A stretch of DNA of 64,000 nt from Cytophagales bacterium (GCA_025359125.1 JANYHI010000052.1:1-64000); one strand, 5' to 3'; shown: positions 27,092-37,107, counted from the stretch's first letter. Notes: a model not told the origin generated them from the letters alone. Numbers and translations are program-made.

Positions 27092-27352
27092 ATGGAAGCG
27101 GAACGTAATCTAAGAAAGGAAAGGATAGGCAAGGTCACCAGTAACAAGATGACTAAGTCCATTACTGTCGCTATTGACAGAAAGGTAAAGCATCCGATCT
27201 ATGGAAAATTCATGAACAAGACGACCAAGTTCATGGCGCATGACGAGAAAAATGAAGCAGGGGTAGGTGATACTGTACGCATCATGGAAACTCGTCCATT
27301 GAGCAAGAGCAAGCGTTGGAGATTGATTGAGATAATCGAAAAAGCGAAGTAA
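27092..27352 (+). CDS. rpsQ: 30S ribosomal protein S17
   Basis: S17 is a primary 16S rRNA-binding protein with an OB fold. The 86-residue product shows [32 protein letters not shown] and [21 protein letters not shown], which are the S17 signatures. Gene order is standard. Confidence 0.97.
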   Translation: MEAERNLRKERIGKVTSNKMTKSITVAIDRKVKHPIYGKFMNKTTKFMAHDEKNEAGVGDTVRIMETRPLSKSKRWRLIEIIEKAK

Positions 27353-27353
27353 C

Positions 27354-27722
27354 ATGATACAAACAGAATCAAGGCTAGTAGTAGCCGATAATAGCGGAGC
27401 AAAAGAAGTGTTGTGTTTGCACGTATTAGGTGGAACTCGCAGACGCACTGCCAGTGTAGGAGATAAAATTGTTGTGACTGTTAAATCAGCCATTCCAACG
27501 AGCCAGATTAAGAAGGGTACAGTTTCAAAGGCTGTTATTGTTCGCACTAAAAAAGAAATCAGAAGAAAAGACGGTTCTTATATTCGTTTTGAAGATAACG
27601 CAGCCGTTCTACTTAACCCTCAAGATGAGCCTCGCGGAACTCGCATTTTCGGCCCGGTTGCTCGTGAGCTTCGCGAAAAGCAGTTCATGAAAATCATTTC
27701 ATTGGCTCCTGAAGTATTATAG
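27354..27722 (+). CDS. rplN: 50S ribosomal protein L14
   Basis: L14 lies at the subunit interface and binds the silencing factor RsfS. The 122-residue product begins [21 protein letters not shown] and contains the conserved [30 protein letters not shown] segment. Order and length are normal. Confidence 0.98.
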   Translation: MIQTESRLVVADNSGAKEVLCLHVLGGTRRRTASVGDKIVVTVKSAIPTSQIKKGTVSKAVIVRTKKEIRRKDGSYIRFEDNAAVLLNPQDEPRGTRIFGPVARELREKQFMKIISLAPEVL

Positions 27723-27726
27723 CATT

Positions 27727-28068
27727 ATGGAAAGGAAATCAAACAAGCAGCAAAAATTACATATCCGCAAAGGAGATACTGTAAAGATTTTGGCAGGTGA
27801 TGACAAAGCTAAGACTGGTAAAGTTTTAGAAATAATAGCAGATAAGAATCGTGCTATTGTTGAAGGAATCAACATCATCACAAAGCATCAAAAGCCATCA
27901 GCTGGCAAGCCAGAAGGTGGAATTAAAAAGACAGAAGGAACAATTCACATTAGCAATTTGATGTTGATTGAACCCGGTACTGGTAAAGCAGTTCGCACTG
28001 GCCGTAAGGTTGATGCAAAAGGAAAGCTTCAGAGATTTTCAAAGAAAACAGGTGAATTAATAAAATAA
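27727..28068 (+). CDS. rplX: 50S ribosomal protein L24
   Basis: L24 starts 50S assembly together with L4. The 113-residue product has a KOW motif ([25 protein letters not shown]) and the [20 protein letters not shown] segment. Its stop overlaps the rplE start by one base (TAATG), which suggests coupling. Confidence 0.97.
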   Translation: MERKSNKQQKLHIRKGDTVKILAGDDKAKTGKVLEIIADKNRAIVEGINIITKHQKPSAGKPEGGIKKTEGTIHISNLMLIEPGTGKAVRTGRKVDAKGKLQRFSKKTGELIK

Positions 28069-28619
28069 TGGTAACGCCCAGATTAAAAGAGAAGTACCTC
28101 CAGGAAATCGTGCCCGGCTTGAGACAAAAGTTTCAGTATAAATCGGTCATGCAGGTACCTAAAGTAGAAAAGATATGTATCAATAAAGGTATTGGTGCAG
28201 CAGTAGCAGACAAGAAATTGATTGAGGTTGGTGTAGAAGAGCTTACTACAATCAGCGGTCAAAAAGCTGTTTCTACAAAATCTAAAAAAGACATTTCAAA
28301 CTTCAAGTTGCGTAACGATCAAGCCATTGGCGCGAAAGTTACACTGAGGGGAAATCGCATGTATGAATTCATGGATAGGTTAATGAATGTAGCCCTTCCA
28401 CGCGTACGTGATTTCAAAGGAGTAAATGATAAAGGTTTTGACGGTCGTGGTAACTATACTTTAGGTGTAAAAGAGCAAATCATTTTCCCTGAGATTTCAA
28501 TCGATAAGGTTACTAAGATCAACGGGATGGACATCACATTTGTAACAACAGCATCTACGGACGAAGAAAGCTATGAGCTTTTGAAAGCCTTCGGAATGCC
28601 CTTCGTAACTAAAAACTAA
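28068..28619 (+). CDS. rplE: 50S ribosomal protein L5
   Basis: L5 binds 5S rRNA and contacts the P-site tRNA. The 183-residue product contains [41 protein letters not shown] and [21 protein letters not shown], diagnostic for L5. Length is normal. Confidence 0.98.
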   Translation: MVTPRLKEKYLQEIVPGLRQKFQYKSVMQVPKVEKICINKGIGAAVADKKLIEVGVEELTTISGQKAVSTKSKKDISNFKLRNDQAIGAKVTLRGNRMYEFMDRLMNVALPRVRDFKGVNDKGFDGRGNYTLGVKEQIIFPEISIDKVTKINGMDITFVTTASTDEESYELLKAFGMPFVTKN

Positions 28620-28623
28620 TAGC

Positions 28624-28893
28624 ATGGCAAAACTAGCAGTCATTGCAAGAGACAAAAAGAAATTGCGGTTAGTGGAGCGCTACGCAAAAAAACGTGCTGC
28701 CTTAAAAGCGGCTGGCGACTGGGTGGGTTTAGATAAATTACCCAGAAGCTCTTCAAAAGTACGTTTGCACAGTCGCTGTAAACTTACCGGAAGACCACGA
28801 GGTTATATGTCAAAGTTTGGTGTTTGCCGTAATCAATTCCGTCAGCTAGCTAGCGATGGAAAGATTCCTGGCATAACGAAAGCTAGCTGGTAG
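28624..28893 (+). CDS. rpsN: 30S ribosomal protein S14, zinc-free type
   Basis: S14 lies in the head of the 30S subunit. The 89-residue product belongs to the long form: it lacks the paired CxxC zinc sites and instead has [35 protein letters not shown]. It is followed by a 139-base gap with an internal promoter, an unusually long space for this cluster. Confidence 0.97.
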   Translation: MAKLAVIARDKKKLRLVERYAKKRAALKAAGDWVGLDKLPRSSSKVRLHSRCKLTGRPRGYMSKFGVCRNQFRQLASDGKIPGITKASW

Positions 28894-28957
28894 TTTAGGA
28901 GAAGTATTTTATTGGTGCTGAGTACCAAGGTCGCTTAGAACGAAACCTGGTAACAGT

Positions 28958-28987
28958 TTGGATAACTAAAAATGTTATTTATATTTG
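28958..28987 (+). promoter_or_regulatory. Internal promoter before rpsH
   Basis: TTG at 28958 to 28960 and TATATTTG at 28980 to 28987 are separated by exactly 19 bases. This full match to the Bacteroidota promoter lies in the 139-base gap between rpsN and rpsH and would give the second half of the ribosomal block its own start. Confidence 0.8.
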
Positions 28988-28988
28988 C

Positions 28989-29011
28989 AGCCCCGTTCTA
29001 AAAATGGGGCT
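28989..29011 (+). promoter_or_regulatory. GC-rich hairpin in the rpsH leader
   Basis: AGCCCC (28989 to 28994) and GGGGCT (29006 to 29011) form a 6-bp stem around an 11-base loop directly after the promoter. A hairpin sits at the same place after the rplC promoter. The transcript may begin within the left arm, so the fold in RNA is not certain. Confidence 0.45.
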
Positions 29012-29032
29012 TGCTTTTTAAAGAAAAGTGAA

Positions 29033-29437
29033 ATGAAGACAACGGATCCAATTGCAGATTATTTAACCCGGTTGCGCAATGCCATCAAGGCACGTCATCG
29101 TGTAGTAGAAGTTCCTGCCTCTAACCTAAAGAAAGAGGTCACTAAGGTGCTTTTCGACAAAGGGTATATCTTGAACTATAAGTTTGAGGAAACCTCTAAC
29201 AAACAAGGGAGCATTAAAATTGCCCTTAAGTATAACCCTGAGACTAAAGAGTCTGCGATTACTAAATTAGATCGTATCAGTTCACCAGGTCTTCGTCAAT
29301 ATAAAGGAGCAGATAGTCTTCCTAAAGTATTGAATGGTTTGGGTATCGCAATCTTGTCAACTTCCAAAGGAGTAATAACAGACAAAGAAGCGAAAGCATT
29401 GAATGTAGGTGGTGAGGTTTTATGTTACATCTACTAA
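29033..29437 (+). CDS. rpsH: 30S ribosomal protein S8
   Basis: S8 binds the central domain of 16S rRNA and in enteric bacteria represses the spc operon. The product of 134 residues begins [20 protein letters not shown] and ends with [22 protein letters not shown], the typical S8 C-terminus. The ATG at 29033 is chosen over an upstream in-frame TTG because the family starts here. Confidence 0.98.
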   Translation: MKTTDPIADYLTRLRNAIKARHRVVEVPASNLKKEVTKVLFDKGYILNYKFEETSNKQGSIKIALKYNPETKESAITKLDRISSPGLRQYKGADSLPKVLNGLGIAILSTSKGVITDKEAKALNVGGEVLCYIY

Positions 29438-29450
29438 TCGAATAGCAATT

Positions 29451-30002
29451 ATGTCACGTATAGGTAGACTTCCGATAGAAATTCCAAAAGGTGTTACATG
29501 CACTTTTGCGAACCGTCAAGTGACTGTTAAAGGTCCTAAAGGCGAGTTGAAACAAGTAATTGACCCTGACTTTAAAATCACTTTGGAAGAAGGGACTGTA
29601 TTAGTAGAAAGACCCACTGAGCAAAAACGCCACAAATCGTTACATGGTTTGTATCGTTCGCTAATTGCTAATATGGTAGAAGGAGTAAGCAATGGCTACA
29701 AAAGACAACTTGAGGTGATTGGAGTAGGATTTAAGGCAACTGCTCAAGGCAATGTATTAGATCTTAGCTTAGGATTTTCTCATAGTATTATCATGGCGAT
29801 ACCTTCAGAATTGAAGGTACTAGCTACGCAAGAGAAAGGTCAAAATCCGATCATCACCTTAGAAGGAACTGACAAGCAATTGATTGGCCAGATCGCTGCA
29901 AAAATTAAATCATTGCGCAGCGTTGAGCCTTACAAAGGAAAAGGTATTAGGTACGTTGGAGAATTTGTTCGTAGAAAAGCTGGTAAAGCAGCTGCTAAAT
30001 AA
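29451..30002 (+). CDS. rplF: 50S ribosomal protein L6
   Basis: L6 lies near the sarcin-ricin loop where translational GTPases bind. The product of 183 residues begins MSRIGRLPIEIPKGVTC and contains the C-terminal rRNA-binding stretch (EPYKGKGIRYVGEFVRRKAGKAA). The ATG at 29451 is the family start; earlier in-frame starts overlap rpsH. Confidence 0.98.
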   Translation: MSRIGRLPIEIPKGVTCTFANRQVTVKGPKGELKQVIDPDFKITLEEGTVLVERPTEQKRHKSLHGLYRSLIANMVEGVSNGYKRQLEVIGVGFKATAQGNVLDLSLGFSHSIIMAIPSELKVLATQEKGQNPIITLEGTDKQLIGQIAAKIKSLRSVEPYKGKGIRYVGEFVRRKAGKAAAK

Positions 30003-30011
30003 TAGTAGACT

Positions 30012-30359
30012 ATGCCAAACATTAAGGTTAGAAGATTACGGATTAAGAAAGGTATCCGCAGAAAACTTGAAGGAACTACTGTACGCCCAAGGCTATCAGT
30101 TTTCAAAAGTAACAAAGCTATTTACGCACAACTTATTGATGATTCAAAAGGTCATACGTTGTTGGCATCATCATCAAAGGATTTGTCAAAAGACGGTGGT
30201 GTATCAGTAACTATCTCTAAAACAGTAGGCCAAAAAGTTGCTGAGAAAGCATTAGCTAGCGGAATCAAAGAAATTGTATTTGACCGTAATGGTTATTTAT
30301 ATCACGGTAATATCAAAGCTTTGGCAGAAGGAGCCAGAGAGGGTGGTTTAAAATTTTAA
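30012..30359 (+). CDS. rplR: 50S ribosomal protein L18
   Basis: L18 brings 5S rRNA into the large subunit. The 115-residue product has the basic N-terminus [31 protein letters not shown] and the C-terminal [24 protein letters not shown], both standard. Order rplF, rplR, rpsE is normal. Confidence 0.98.
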   Translation: MPNIKVRRLRIKKGIRRKLEGTTVRPRLSVFKSNKAIYAQLIDDSKGHTLLASSSKDLSKDGGVSVTISKTVGQKVAEKALASGIKEIVFDRNGYLYHGNIKALAEGAREGGLKF

Positions 30360-30363
30360 AAGC

Positions 30364-30882
30364 ATGACACAAAGTAACGTCAGCACAGTAAAAGCCAGCG
30401 AAATCGACCTTAAAGAAAAGGTGGTTGCCATTCAGCGCGTAGCTAAGGTGGTTAAGGGCGGTAGAAGATTTAGTTTTGCTGCTATCGTAGTAGTGGGAGA
30501 TGGAAATGGCGTAGTGGGATACGGATTGGGTAAAGCCAATGAAGTAACAGATGCAATTACCAAAGGTATTGATGATGCTAAAAAGCATTTAGTAAAAGTG
30601 CCGATCATTAAAGGAACAGTTCCTCATGAGTCGCTTGGTAAATTTGGTGGTGGTTTTGTTTTATTGAAGCCGGCTTCTGCAGGTACAGGTGTTATTGCAG
30701 GTGGTGCGATGCGTGCCGTTTTAGAAAGCGCAGGAATACACAACGTATTAGCAAAGTCTAAAGGATCTTCAAATCCACACAATGTGGTAAAAGCAACCTT
30801 CAAGGCATTAACAACTATGCGCGATCCTCAAACAATCGCTCGTAACAGAGGCATTTCATTGTCAAAAGTTTTTAACGGATAA
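30364..30882 (+). CDS. rpsE: 30S ribosomal protein S5
   Basis: S5 helps maintain decoding fidelity and forms part of the mRNA entry site. The 172-residue product has the double-stranded RNA-binding-like N-terminal domain ([33 protein letters not shown]) and the C-terminal [19 protein letters not shown] segment. Length is normal. Confidence 0.98.
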   Translation: MTQSNVSTVKASEIDLKEKVVAIQRVAKVVKGGRRFSFAAIVVVGDGNGVVGYGLGKANEVTDAITKGIDDAKKHLVKVPIIKGTVPHESLGKFGGGFVLLKPASAGTGVIAGGAMRAVLESAGIHNVLAKSKGSSNPHNVVKATFKALTTMRDPQTIARNRGISLSKVFNG

Positions 30883-30890
30883 GAAAGACC

Positions 30891-31070
30891 ATGGCAAAAG
30901 TTAAGATTACACAAACTCGCAGCATGATTAAAAGACCTTTAACTCAACAATTGACGATCCAGTCGTTGGGGTTAGGAAGAGTAAATCGTTCTGTAGAGGT
31001 AGAATATACTCCCCAAATACAGGGAATGGTAAAGAAAGTAAGTCATTTAGTGAGCGTAACAGAATTATAA
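30891..31070 (+). CDS. rpmD: 50S ribosomal protein L30
   Basis: This short 59-residue gene lies between rpsE and rplO. The product begins MAKVKITQTRSMIKRP and contains QSLGLGRVNRSVEVE, the L30 signature, so the call is firm despite its length. It starts eight bases after rpsE ends and ends one base before rplO. Confidence 0.96.
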   Translation: MAKVKITQTRSMIKRPLTQQLTIQSLGLGRVNRSVEVEYTPQIQGMVKKVSHLVSVTEL

Positions 31071-31071
31071 A

Positions 31072-31518
31072 ATGAAACTGCACACACTTAAGCCGGCAGA
31101 GGGTTCGGTAAGAACAAATAAGAGATTAGGTCGCGGACAAGGTTCTGGTGGTAGTACTGCTGGGCGTGGACACAAAGGAGCTCAATCACGTTCTGGTAAT
31201 TCCAAGAAAATTGGTTTTGAAGGCGGTCAGATGCCATTACAAAGACGGGTTCCTAAGTTTGGTTTTAAAAACAACGATAAAGTTTACTTTAAAGGAATCA
31301 ACTTAGATGCTTTAGAAAAATTAGCTCAAAAAACAAAAGCCGCATCATTGAATATTCAATTGATGATTGAAAACGGAATTGTTGGAAAGAGCGATCGCGT
31401 TAAAATTTTAGGAAGAGGAGAGTTGAAAGCTAAGGTTAGTGTGGAGGCACATGCTTTTTCAACTACAGCAGCAAAGGCAATTGAAACACTAGGCGGAACA
31501 GCTACAAAAGTTAGATAA
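31072..31518 (+). CDS. rplO: 50S ribosomal protein L15
   Basis: L15 is a late-assembly protein of the large subunit. The 148-residue product has the glycine/arginine-rich N-terminus (RLGRGQGSGGSTAGRGHKGAQSR) and FEGGQMPLQRRVPKFGF, both diagnostic. Its stop overlaps the secY start by one base (TAATG). Confidence 0.98.
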   Translation: MKLHTLKPAEGSVRTNKRLGRGQGSGGSTAGRGHKGAQSRSGNSKKIGFEGGQMPLQRRVPKFGFKNNDKVYFKGINLDALEKLAQKTKAASLNIQLMIENGIVGKSDRVKILGRGELKAKVSVEAHAFSTTAAKAIETLGGTATKVR

Positions 31519-32828
31519 TGAAGAGCTTCTTTACAACCATAAAGAACATTTTTTCCATCGAGGATCTACGCGTTAGAATTCTCAATACGATTGGATTTCT
31601 AATCATTTTTAGATTAGGATCTTATATCGTGTTGCCAGGAATCGATCCAAATCTTTTGACAGGAAATCAGGGTGGTGTATTTGATTTTTTAAATACCTTC
31701 TTGGGTGGTTCGTTTAGCAGAGCTTCTATTTTTGCGTTGGGCATTATGCCCTATATTTCAGCATCTATTGTGGTGCAGCTTTTAACAGTTGCCGTACCAA
31801 GTTTCACTAAACTTCAGAAGGAAGGCGAAAGTGGCAGAAAAAAATTAAACCAGTGGACGCGCGTACTTACCATATTGATTACTGCAGCGCAGTCTTTTGG
31901 CTACATAAAATCGATTGTAAACCCCGAAGCTATTATTAACCCAGGCTTATTCTACACGATTTCTTCGATGACCATCATTGTGGCTGGAACGATGTTCTGT
32001 ATGTGGTTGGGAGAGCGAATCACCGACAAAGGAATAGGAAATGGTATCAGTATGTTGATTATGATAGGCATCGTATCTCGCTTTCCTGCGGCCATCTGGC
32101 AAGAGGCCGATTCAAAAGGCCTAAGTGGTGGCTTGTTATTGATATTAGAGTTTTTAGCTCTATTCTTCGTAGTGGTAGGTGTGATTGCGATGACTCAGGC
32201 AGTTAGGAGAATTCCTGTTCAATATGCAAAACAAGTTGTTGGAAATAAACTCTATGGCGGCAAGCGCGATTTTATACCATTAAAATTAAACTCGGCTGGT
32301 GTAATGCCAATCATTTTTGCTCAGGCCTTAATGTTCATCCCTCCGTTGGTTGCTCAAATCTGGAGAGACAGCGATGTGGGCGCTTATGTAGGTACAACTT
32401 TTGCAGACTTCACTTCATGGCAATACAATTTATTGTTTGCTTCATTAATCATCATATTTACATTCTTCTATACAGCTATTACTGTTCCATCAAATGATAT
32501 AGCGGAGAATTTGAAAAGAAATGGCGGATTTGTTCCTGGCATTAAACCAGGCAAACAAACTGGCGAATTTATAGATAGTATTCTATCAAAAATTACTCTA
32601 CCAGGGGCATTGTTATTGGCAGCGGTTGCTATTCTTCCAGCTTTTGCTGTGAAGGCTGGTATCACGCAAAACTTTGCTTACTTCTATGGTGGCACTTCGC
32701 TACTCATTTTAGTAGGAGTTGTGTTAGATACGCTTCAACAAATAGAAAGTTATTTATTGATGCGTCACTATGAAGGAATGATGAAATCCGGAAGAGTGAA
32801 AGGACGTTCTCAGTTTGCTGCGGCTTAA
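31518..32828 (+). CDS. secY: Protein translocase subunit SecY
   Basis: SecY is the channel of the general secretion pathway in the inner membrane. The 436-residue product has ten predicted helices and family landmarks: RLGSYIVLPGIDP, GIMPYISASIVVQLL, LGERITDKGIGNGISMLI, and FVPGIKPGKQTGEFID in the cytosolic loop that contacts SecA and the ribosome. Its place in the spc cluster after rplO is universal. Confidence 0.98.
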   Translation: MKSFFTTIKNIFSIEDLRVRILNTIGFLIIFRLGSYIVLPGIDPNLLTGNQGGVFDFLNTFLGGSFSRASIFALGIMPYISASIVVQLLTVAVPSFTKLQKEGESGRKKLNQWTRVLTILITAAQSFGYIKSIVNPEAIINPGLFYTISSMTIIVAGTMFCMWLGERITDKGIGNGISMLIMIGIVSRFPAAIWQEADSKGLSGGLLLILEFLALFFVVVGVIAMTQAVRRIPVQYAKQVVGNKLYGGKRDFIPLKLNSAGVMPIIFAQALMFIPPLVAQIWRDSDVGAYVGTTFADFTSWQYNLLFASLIIIFTFFYTAITVPSNDIAENLKRNGGFVPGIKPGKQTGEFIDSILSKITLPGALLLAAVAILPAFAVKAGITQNFAYFYGGTSLLILVGVVLDTLQQIESYLLMRHYEGMMKSGRVKGRSQFAAA

Positions 32829-32834
32829 AGTTGA

Positions 32835-33629
32835 ATGGTTCAATATAAGACGGCAAGTGATATTCAATTAATGAAAGAAAGTGCTCAGGTTTTAGCCCGG
32901 GCACATGCGGAAGTAGCCAAGGCAATTAAGCCAGGAGTGAAAACGAAAAAATTGGACAGCATTGCCGAGGAGTATATTAAGGATCACAATGGAGTGCCAT
33001 CTTTTTTGAATTACAATGGATTCCCTGCATCATTATGCATTTCTGTTAATGATGTAGTAGTACATGGATTTCCAAGTGATTACGAGTTGAAGGAAACAGA
33101 TATTATATCTGTAGACTGTGGAGTTTTGTATAAAGGATTTCACAGCGATTCAGCGTATACGTATCCGCTGGAAGGAGTAAAAAATGAAGTTCTTAGACTA
33201 CTTGACAGAACGCTGGAATCTCTTTATCTGGGCATTGCTCAGGCTAAAGTTGGTAATAGAGTGGGAGACATAGGATTTGCAGTGCAAGCGCATGTTGAAC
33301 AGTTTGGATACGGTGTGGTAAGGGAATTAGTTGGTCATGGTGTAGGTAAGAAATTACACGAAGATCCTGAAGTTCCGAACTATGGAAAGAAGGGTAAGGG
33401 ATCGAAGATAGTATCGGGAATGGTTTTCGCGATTGAGCCGATGATTAACATGGGCACAAAAAAAGTGGTGCAAGAGCGAGACGGATGGACGATCCGGACA
33501 CAAGACAGAAAACCATCTGCACACTTTGAACATATGGTGGCCATTTGGGATGATAGAACTGAGATTTTGACAACACACGAGTACTTAGAAGAGAGTTATA
33601 GTTTTAAATGGCGAAACAAAAGTCGATAG
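32835..33629 (+). CDS. map: Type I methionine aminopeptidase
   Basis: Map removes the initiator methionine from new proteins. The 264-residue product shows the metal-ligand motifs of the pita-bread fold: [19 protein letters not shown] (Asp ligands), [20 protein letters not shown] (His), [10 protein letters not shown] (Glu) and HFEHMVAI near the end (Glu). Its last 22 bases overlap the infA start in another frame, a strong overlap for this cluster. Confidence 0.97.
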   Translation: MVQYKTASDIQLMKESAQVLARAHAEVAKAIKPGVKTKKLDSIAEEYIKDHNGVPSFLNYNGFPASLCISVNDVVVHGFPSDYELKETDIISVDCGVLYKGFHSDSAYTYPLEGVKNEVLRLLDRTLESLYLGIAQAKVGNRVGDIGFAVQAHVEQFGYGVVRELVGHGVGKKLHEDPEVPNYGKKGKGSKIVSGMVFAIEPMINMGTKKVVQERDGWTIRTQDRKPSAHFEHMVAIWDDRTEILTTHEYLEESYSFKWRNKSR

Positions 33630-33826
33630 AGCAAGACGGAACAATACAAGAGGCATTATCTAACGCAATGTTTAAAGTACAGTTAGAGAATGGACACGAA
33701 GTATTAGCTCATATCTCAGGTAAGATGAGAATGCACTACATCCGCATTTTGCCTGGTGATAAAGTAAGATTGGAAATGTCGCCTTACGATTTAACAAAAG
33801 GAAGGATAACATTTAGATACAAGTAA
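33608..33826 (+). CDS. infA: Translation initiation factor IF-1
   Basis: IF-1 occupies the A site during initiation. The 72-residue OB-fold protein has [41 protein letters not shown], diagnostic for IF-1. The ATG start lies inside the last codons of map, so its translation is likely coupled. A repeat-like 90-base gap separates it from rpmJ. Confidence 0.97.
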   Translation: MAKQKSIEQDGTIQEALSNAMFKVQLENGHEVLAHISGKMRMHYIRILPGDKVRLEMSPYDLTKGRITFRYK

Positions 33827-33828
33827 GT

Positions 33829-33912
33829 TACTAGTTAAGGGTTACTAGTTAATGGGGAACAGGCAAATAACGATTAATTGATAACAATTAACGGATAGCA
33901 GATAACGACTAA
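33829..33912. repeat. TTAAC/GATAAC-rich intergenic repeat, copy 2
   Basis: The gap between infA and rpmJ is filled with short units such as GTTACTAGTTAA (twice), TTAATTGATAAC and TTAACGGATAGCAGATAAC (33888 to 33906). The last unit matches the one upstream of mutL (4708 to 4726) in 18 of 19 bases. It interrupts an otherwise compact ribosomal cluster. Confidence 0.6.
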
Positions 33913-33917
33913 CGAAT

Positions 33918-34034
33918 ATGAAAGTAAGAGCATCCATCAAAAAGCGCAGTGCCGATTGCAAAATCATCAGGCGCAAAGGAAAGTTGTATGTGATCAACAA
34001 AAAGAACCCACGTTATAAACAAAGACAAGGATAA
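33918..34034 (+). CDS. rpmJ: 50S ribosomal protein L36, zinc-free type
   Basis: This gene encodes a 38-residue L36 ([15 protein letters not shown] to [10 protein letters not shown]). Of the four zinc ligands of the standard protein (three Cys and one His) only one Cys (in ADCK) is left; the others are Ser, Asn and Tyr/Arg. It is therefore the zinc-independent form, as the S14 in this cluster also is. It starts 12 bases after the repeat and precedes rpsM by 2 bases. Confidence 0.95.
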   Translation: MKVRASIKKRSADCKIIRRKGKLYVINKKNPRYKQRQG

Positions 34035-34036
34035 TT

Positions 34037-34417
34037 ATGGCACGTATTGCTGGTGTAGATATTCCGGATAACAAAAGAGGCGAGATTAGCCTGACTTACA
34101 TTTTTGGTATTGGACGTAAGTCTGCCCAAAAAATTCTTACTCAAGCCAATGTGAATTGGGATAAGAAAGTAAAAGATTGGAACGATGAAGATTCCAATGC
34201 AGTTCGTGCAATCATTTCGGAACAATTCCGCATTGAAGGTTCATTGCGATCTGAGGTTCAATTGAGCATTAAGCGCTTAATGGATATTGGTTGTTATCGT
34301 GGTCTTCGTCATCGTAAAGGATTACCTGTGCGTGGACAAAAGACAAAGAACAACTCACGTACACGCAAAGGAAAGCGTAAGACGGTAGCGAATAAGAAAA
34401 AGGCAGTTAAAGGTTAA
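34037..34417 (+). CDS. rpsM: 30S ribosomal protein S13
   Basis: S13 contacts the P-site tRNA and the 50S subunit. The 126-residue product has [32 protein letters not shown] and the basic tail [24 protein letters not shown]. It starts the alpha-operon-type segment with rpsK, rpsD, rpoA and rplQ. Confidence 0.98.
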   Translation: MARIAGVDIPDNKRGEISLTYIFGIGRKSAQKILTQANVNWDKKVKDWNDEDSNAVRAIISEQFRIEGSLRSEVQLSIKRLMDIGCYRGLRHRKGLPVRGQKTKNNSRTRKGKRKTVANKKKAVKG

Positions 34418-34440
34418 TAAATAATAAATATACTTTTCGT

Positions 34441-34845
34441 ATGGCAGCACCTGCAGTTGAAAAGAAGAAGGACAAGAGCAAAAAACGCGTAGTTAATGTG
34501 GAGGCCATAGGCCAAGCACATATTCGCGCCACCTTCAATAACATCATCATTTCTATCACCAATACCACAGGGCAAGTAGTGTCTTGGGCATCGGCAGGAA
34601 AGATGGGTTTCAAAGGCTCCAAGAAAAACACTCCCTATGCAGCACAAGTTGCCGCGCAAGAGTGTGCTACAAAAGCATTCGAACTAGGAGTGCGCAAAGT
34701 AGAAGTATTTGTGAAGGGTCCGGGTGCCGGACGTGAGTCTGCTATCCGTAGCATTCAAGCTTCAGGCGTGGAGGTAACAATCATTAGAGATTTTACTCCC
34801 ATCCCGCACAACGGATGTCGTCCTCCTAAGAAAAGAAGAGTTTAA
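34441..34845 (+). CDS. rpsK: 30S ribosomal protein S11
   Basis: S11 forms part of the platform near the mRNA exit. The 134-residue product includes [43 protein letters not shown] and the C-terminal [18 protein letters not shown]. It has a Lys-rich N-terminal lead typical of the phylum. Confidence 0.98.
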   Translation: MAAPAVEKKKDKSKKRVVNVEAIGQAHIRATFNNIIISITNTTGQVVSWASAGKMGFKGSKKNTPYAAQVAAQECATKAFELGVRKVEVFVKGPGAGRESAIRSIQASGVEVTIIRDFTPIPHNGCRPPKKRRV

Positions 34846-34870
34846 TTTCAGTAATAAGAAAGTATAAATC

Positions 34871-35476
34871 ATGGCAAGGTACACAGGTCCAAAAACTAGG
34901 ATTTCCAGAAGGTATAATGAACCTATCTTTGGTGACAGCAAAACGTTAGCAAAGAAAAATTATCCGGCTGGCCAGCATGGTAAAGGCAAAAAGCGCAAGC
35001 AGTCAGAATATGCTGTGCAGTTGGCTGAAAAGCAAAAGGCTAAATTTATCTACGGAATTCTTGAGCGTCAGTTTGAGAACACTTTCCACAAAGCTTCTCG
35101 TAAGAAAGGCGTTACAGGCGAGGTGCTTCTTCAAATGTTGGAATCTCGTTTGGATAACACCGTATATCGTTTAGGTGTTGCCCCAACACGCAGAGCTGCT
35201 CGTCAGTTAGTTGTTCATAAGCACATTACTGTCAATGGTGAAGTGTTGAACATTCCATCGGCTTTCTTAAAGCCTGGCGATGTGGTAGCCGTTCGTGAGA
35301 AATCAAAATCTTTGGAAGCGATTAATAATTCACTCTCAATTCAGGGAGCGAAAAAGTATAACTGGCTTGAGTGGGATTTAAAAGAAATGGAAGGTAAGTT
35401 GATCAATTTGCCACCACGCCAAGATATCCCGGAAAATATCAATGAACAGTTGATTGTCGAGTTGTACTCTAAGTAA
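34871..35476 (+). CDS. rpsD: 30S ribosomal protein S4
   Basis: S4 nucleates 30S assembly and in some bacteria represses the alpha operon. The 201-residue product has the S4 RNA-binding domain ([41 protein letters not shown]) and a normal N-terminal region. It does not carry the N-terminal zinc cysteines found in some phyla. Confidence 0.98.
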   Translation: MARYTGPKTRISRRYNEPIFGDSKTLAKKNYPAGQHGKGKKRKQSEYAVQLAEKQKAKFIYGILERQFENTFHKASRKKGVTGEVLLQMLESRLDNTVYRLGVAPTRRAARQLVVHKHITVNGEVLNIPSAFLKPGDVVAVREKSKSLEAINNSLSIQGAKKYNWLEWDLKEMEGKLINLPPRQDIPENINEQLIVELYSK

Positions 35477-35503
35477 TTTTTTTAACATTAATTAAAAGCG
35501 AGT

Positions 35504-36493
35504 ATGTCAATATTAGCATTTCAAATGCCGGAGAAAGTAGTAATGGAAAAGTCTGATGACTTCCACGGCTTCTTTACTTTCAAACCTTTAGAAAAGGGAT
35601 ACGGAGTAACCATCGGTAATGCCTTGAGAAGAATTCTCTTGTCTTCGCTAGAAGGTTATGCCATTACTGGTATTAAAATACCCGGAGTATTGCATGAGTT
35701 TTCTACCATTGAAGGAGTAGTAGAAGATGTAGCGGAAATTATTTTGAACCTCAAGCAAGTTCGTTTCCGCAAAGTGGGCGAATCTAATGAGACTAAAGTG
35801 GTAGTGAATATTAAAAAGCAGAAGCAATTCAAAGCTGGAGATATCGCTAAGTTCACTTCTGGTTTTGAAATTTTAAATGCAGAGCACGTAATCTGTAACC
35901 TAGATGAAGCTTCTCAATTTGAAATTGAGTTGATGATTGAAAAGGGGCGCGGTTATTTGCCGGCTGAAGAGAACAAGCCGAGCGAGCAAGTATTTGGGTT
36001 CATTCCAATCGATGCTATTTTCACGCCTGTTAAGAATGTAAAGTATAGCGTTGAGAACACTCGCGTAGAGCAAAAGACTGACTACGAAAAACTATTGATT
36101 GATATTGAAACAGATGGTTCTATCCATCCTGAAAAAGCATTGGAAGGAGCTGCCTTTATTTTGATTCAGCATTTCCGTTTGTTCTCTGACAAATCAATTG
36201 AATTAGAAACAACTAAGGATAGCGAAGTTGAACAGGTTGATGAAGAGATGCTACACATGCGCAAGTTGTTGAAAACACAGCTTCATGATTTAGATCTTTC
36301 GGTAAGAGCTTACAACTGCTTAAAAGCAGCTGAAGTTAAAACACTAGGAGACTTAGTAAGATTAGACATATCTGACATGATGAAGTTCAGAAACTTCGGT
36401 AAGAAATCATTAGCTGAGTTAGAGCAATTGGTTGCTGATAAGAGCCTGACTTTCGGAATGGATTTAGTTAAATATAAATTGGAAGAGGACTAA
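35504..36493 (+). CDS. rpoA: DNA-directed RNA polymerase alpha subunit
   Basis: The alpha subunit starts RNA polymerase assembly and its C-terminal domain binds DNA and regulators. The 329-residue product has the N-terminal dimerisation region ([28 protein letters not shown]) and a C-terminal helix-hairpin-helix domain ([36 protein letters not shown]). Its stop overlaps the rplQ start by one base. Confidence 0.99.
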   Translation: MSILAFQMPEKVVMEKSDDFHGFFTFKPLEKGYGVTIGNALRRILLSSLEGYAITGIKIPGVLHEFSTIEGVVEDVAEIILNLKQVRFRKVGESNETKVVVNIKKQKQFKAGDIAKFTSGFEILNAEHVICNLDEASQFEIELMIEKGRGYLPAEENKPSEQVFGFIPIDAIFTPVKNVKYSVENTRVEQKTDYEKLLIDIETDGSIHPEKALEGAAFILIQHFRLFSDKSIELETTKDSEVEQVDEEMLHMRKLLKTQLHDLDLSVRAYNCLKAAEVKTLGDLVRLDISDMMKFRNFGKKSLAELEQLVADKSLTFGMDLVKYKLEED

Positions 36494-37011
36494 TGAGACA
36501 CGGTAAAAAAATAAACCATCTTGGCCGTAAATCAGCGCACCGTCACGCGTTGTTATCCAACATGGCATCTTCGCTAATTTTGAATAAGCGCATCACTACA
36601 ACAGTAGCGAAAGCGAAGGCGTTGAAAAGATATGTAGAGCCTTTGCTTACAAAAGCAAAAAGCGATACTACTCACTCTCGTAGAACGGTATTCTCTTACC
36701 TTCAAAATAAGGAGTCTATCAAAACTCTTTTTGGTGAAGTAGCAGGAAGAATTTCTAACCGTGCAGGTGGTTATACCAGAATCATTAAGTTGAGTGAAGT
36801 TCGCCAAGGCGATGCTGCGGACATGTGTTTGATGGAGTTAGTAGACTTCAATGATCTTTACACGAAAGAGGGCGTAGCACAGAAGGCTAAGACTAGAAGA
36901 AGCCGTAAAGGCAAGAGAGCCGAAGGCGATGTGGCAGAGGCTGAAGTAGTAGCGGAAGAAAAGGAAGCAAAGCCTAAGAAAGCTGCTAAAAAAAATAAAA
37001 AAGAAGAATAA
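36493..37011 (+). CDS. rplQ: 50S ribosomal protein L17
   Basis: L17 lies near the tunnel exit. The core ([29 protein letters not shown] to [20 protein letters not shown]) is normal. A C-terminal extension of about 40 residues, rich in Lys, Glu and Ala ([22 protein letters not shown]), makes it 172 residues long; such tails are common in Bacteroidota. It is the last gene of the block and is followed by a terminator. Confidence 0.98.
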   Translation: MRHGKKINHLGRKSAHRHALLSNMASSLILNKRITTTVAKAKALKRYVEPLLTKAKSDTTHSRRTVFSYLQNKESIKTLFGEVAGRISNRAGGYTRIIKLSEVRQGDAADMCLMELVDFNDLYTKEGVAQKAKTRRSRKGKRAEGDVAEAEVVAEEKEAKPKKAAKKNKKEE

Positions 37012-37030
37012 GTGAATTCTTTAAAATATA

Positions 37031-37063
37031 AAAAGGGATTGGACAGTGTTCAATCCCTTTTTT
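37031..37063 (+). terminator. Rho-independent terminator of the ribosomal block
   Basis: AAAGGGATTG (37032 to 37041) and CAATCCCTTT (37051 to 37060) form a perfect 10-bp stem with a 9-base loop followed by a run of T. It lies 20 bases after rplQ. Confidence 0.9.
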
Positions 37064-37107
37064 GTTTTGTGAGATTGACTTTTAAAAACAAAACTGTTAA
37101 CCAATGG

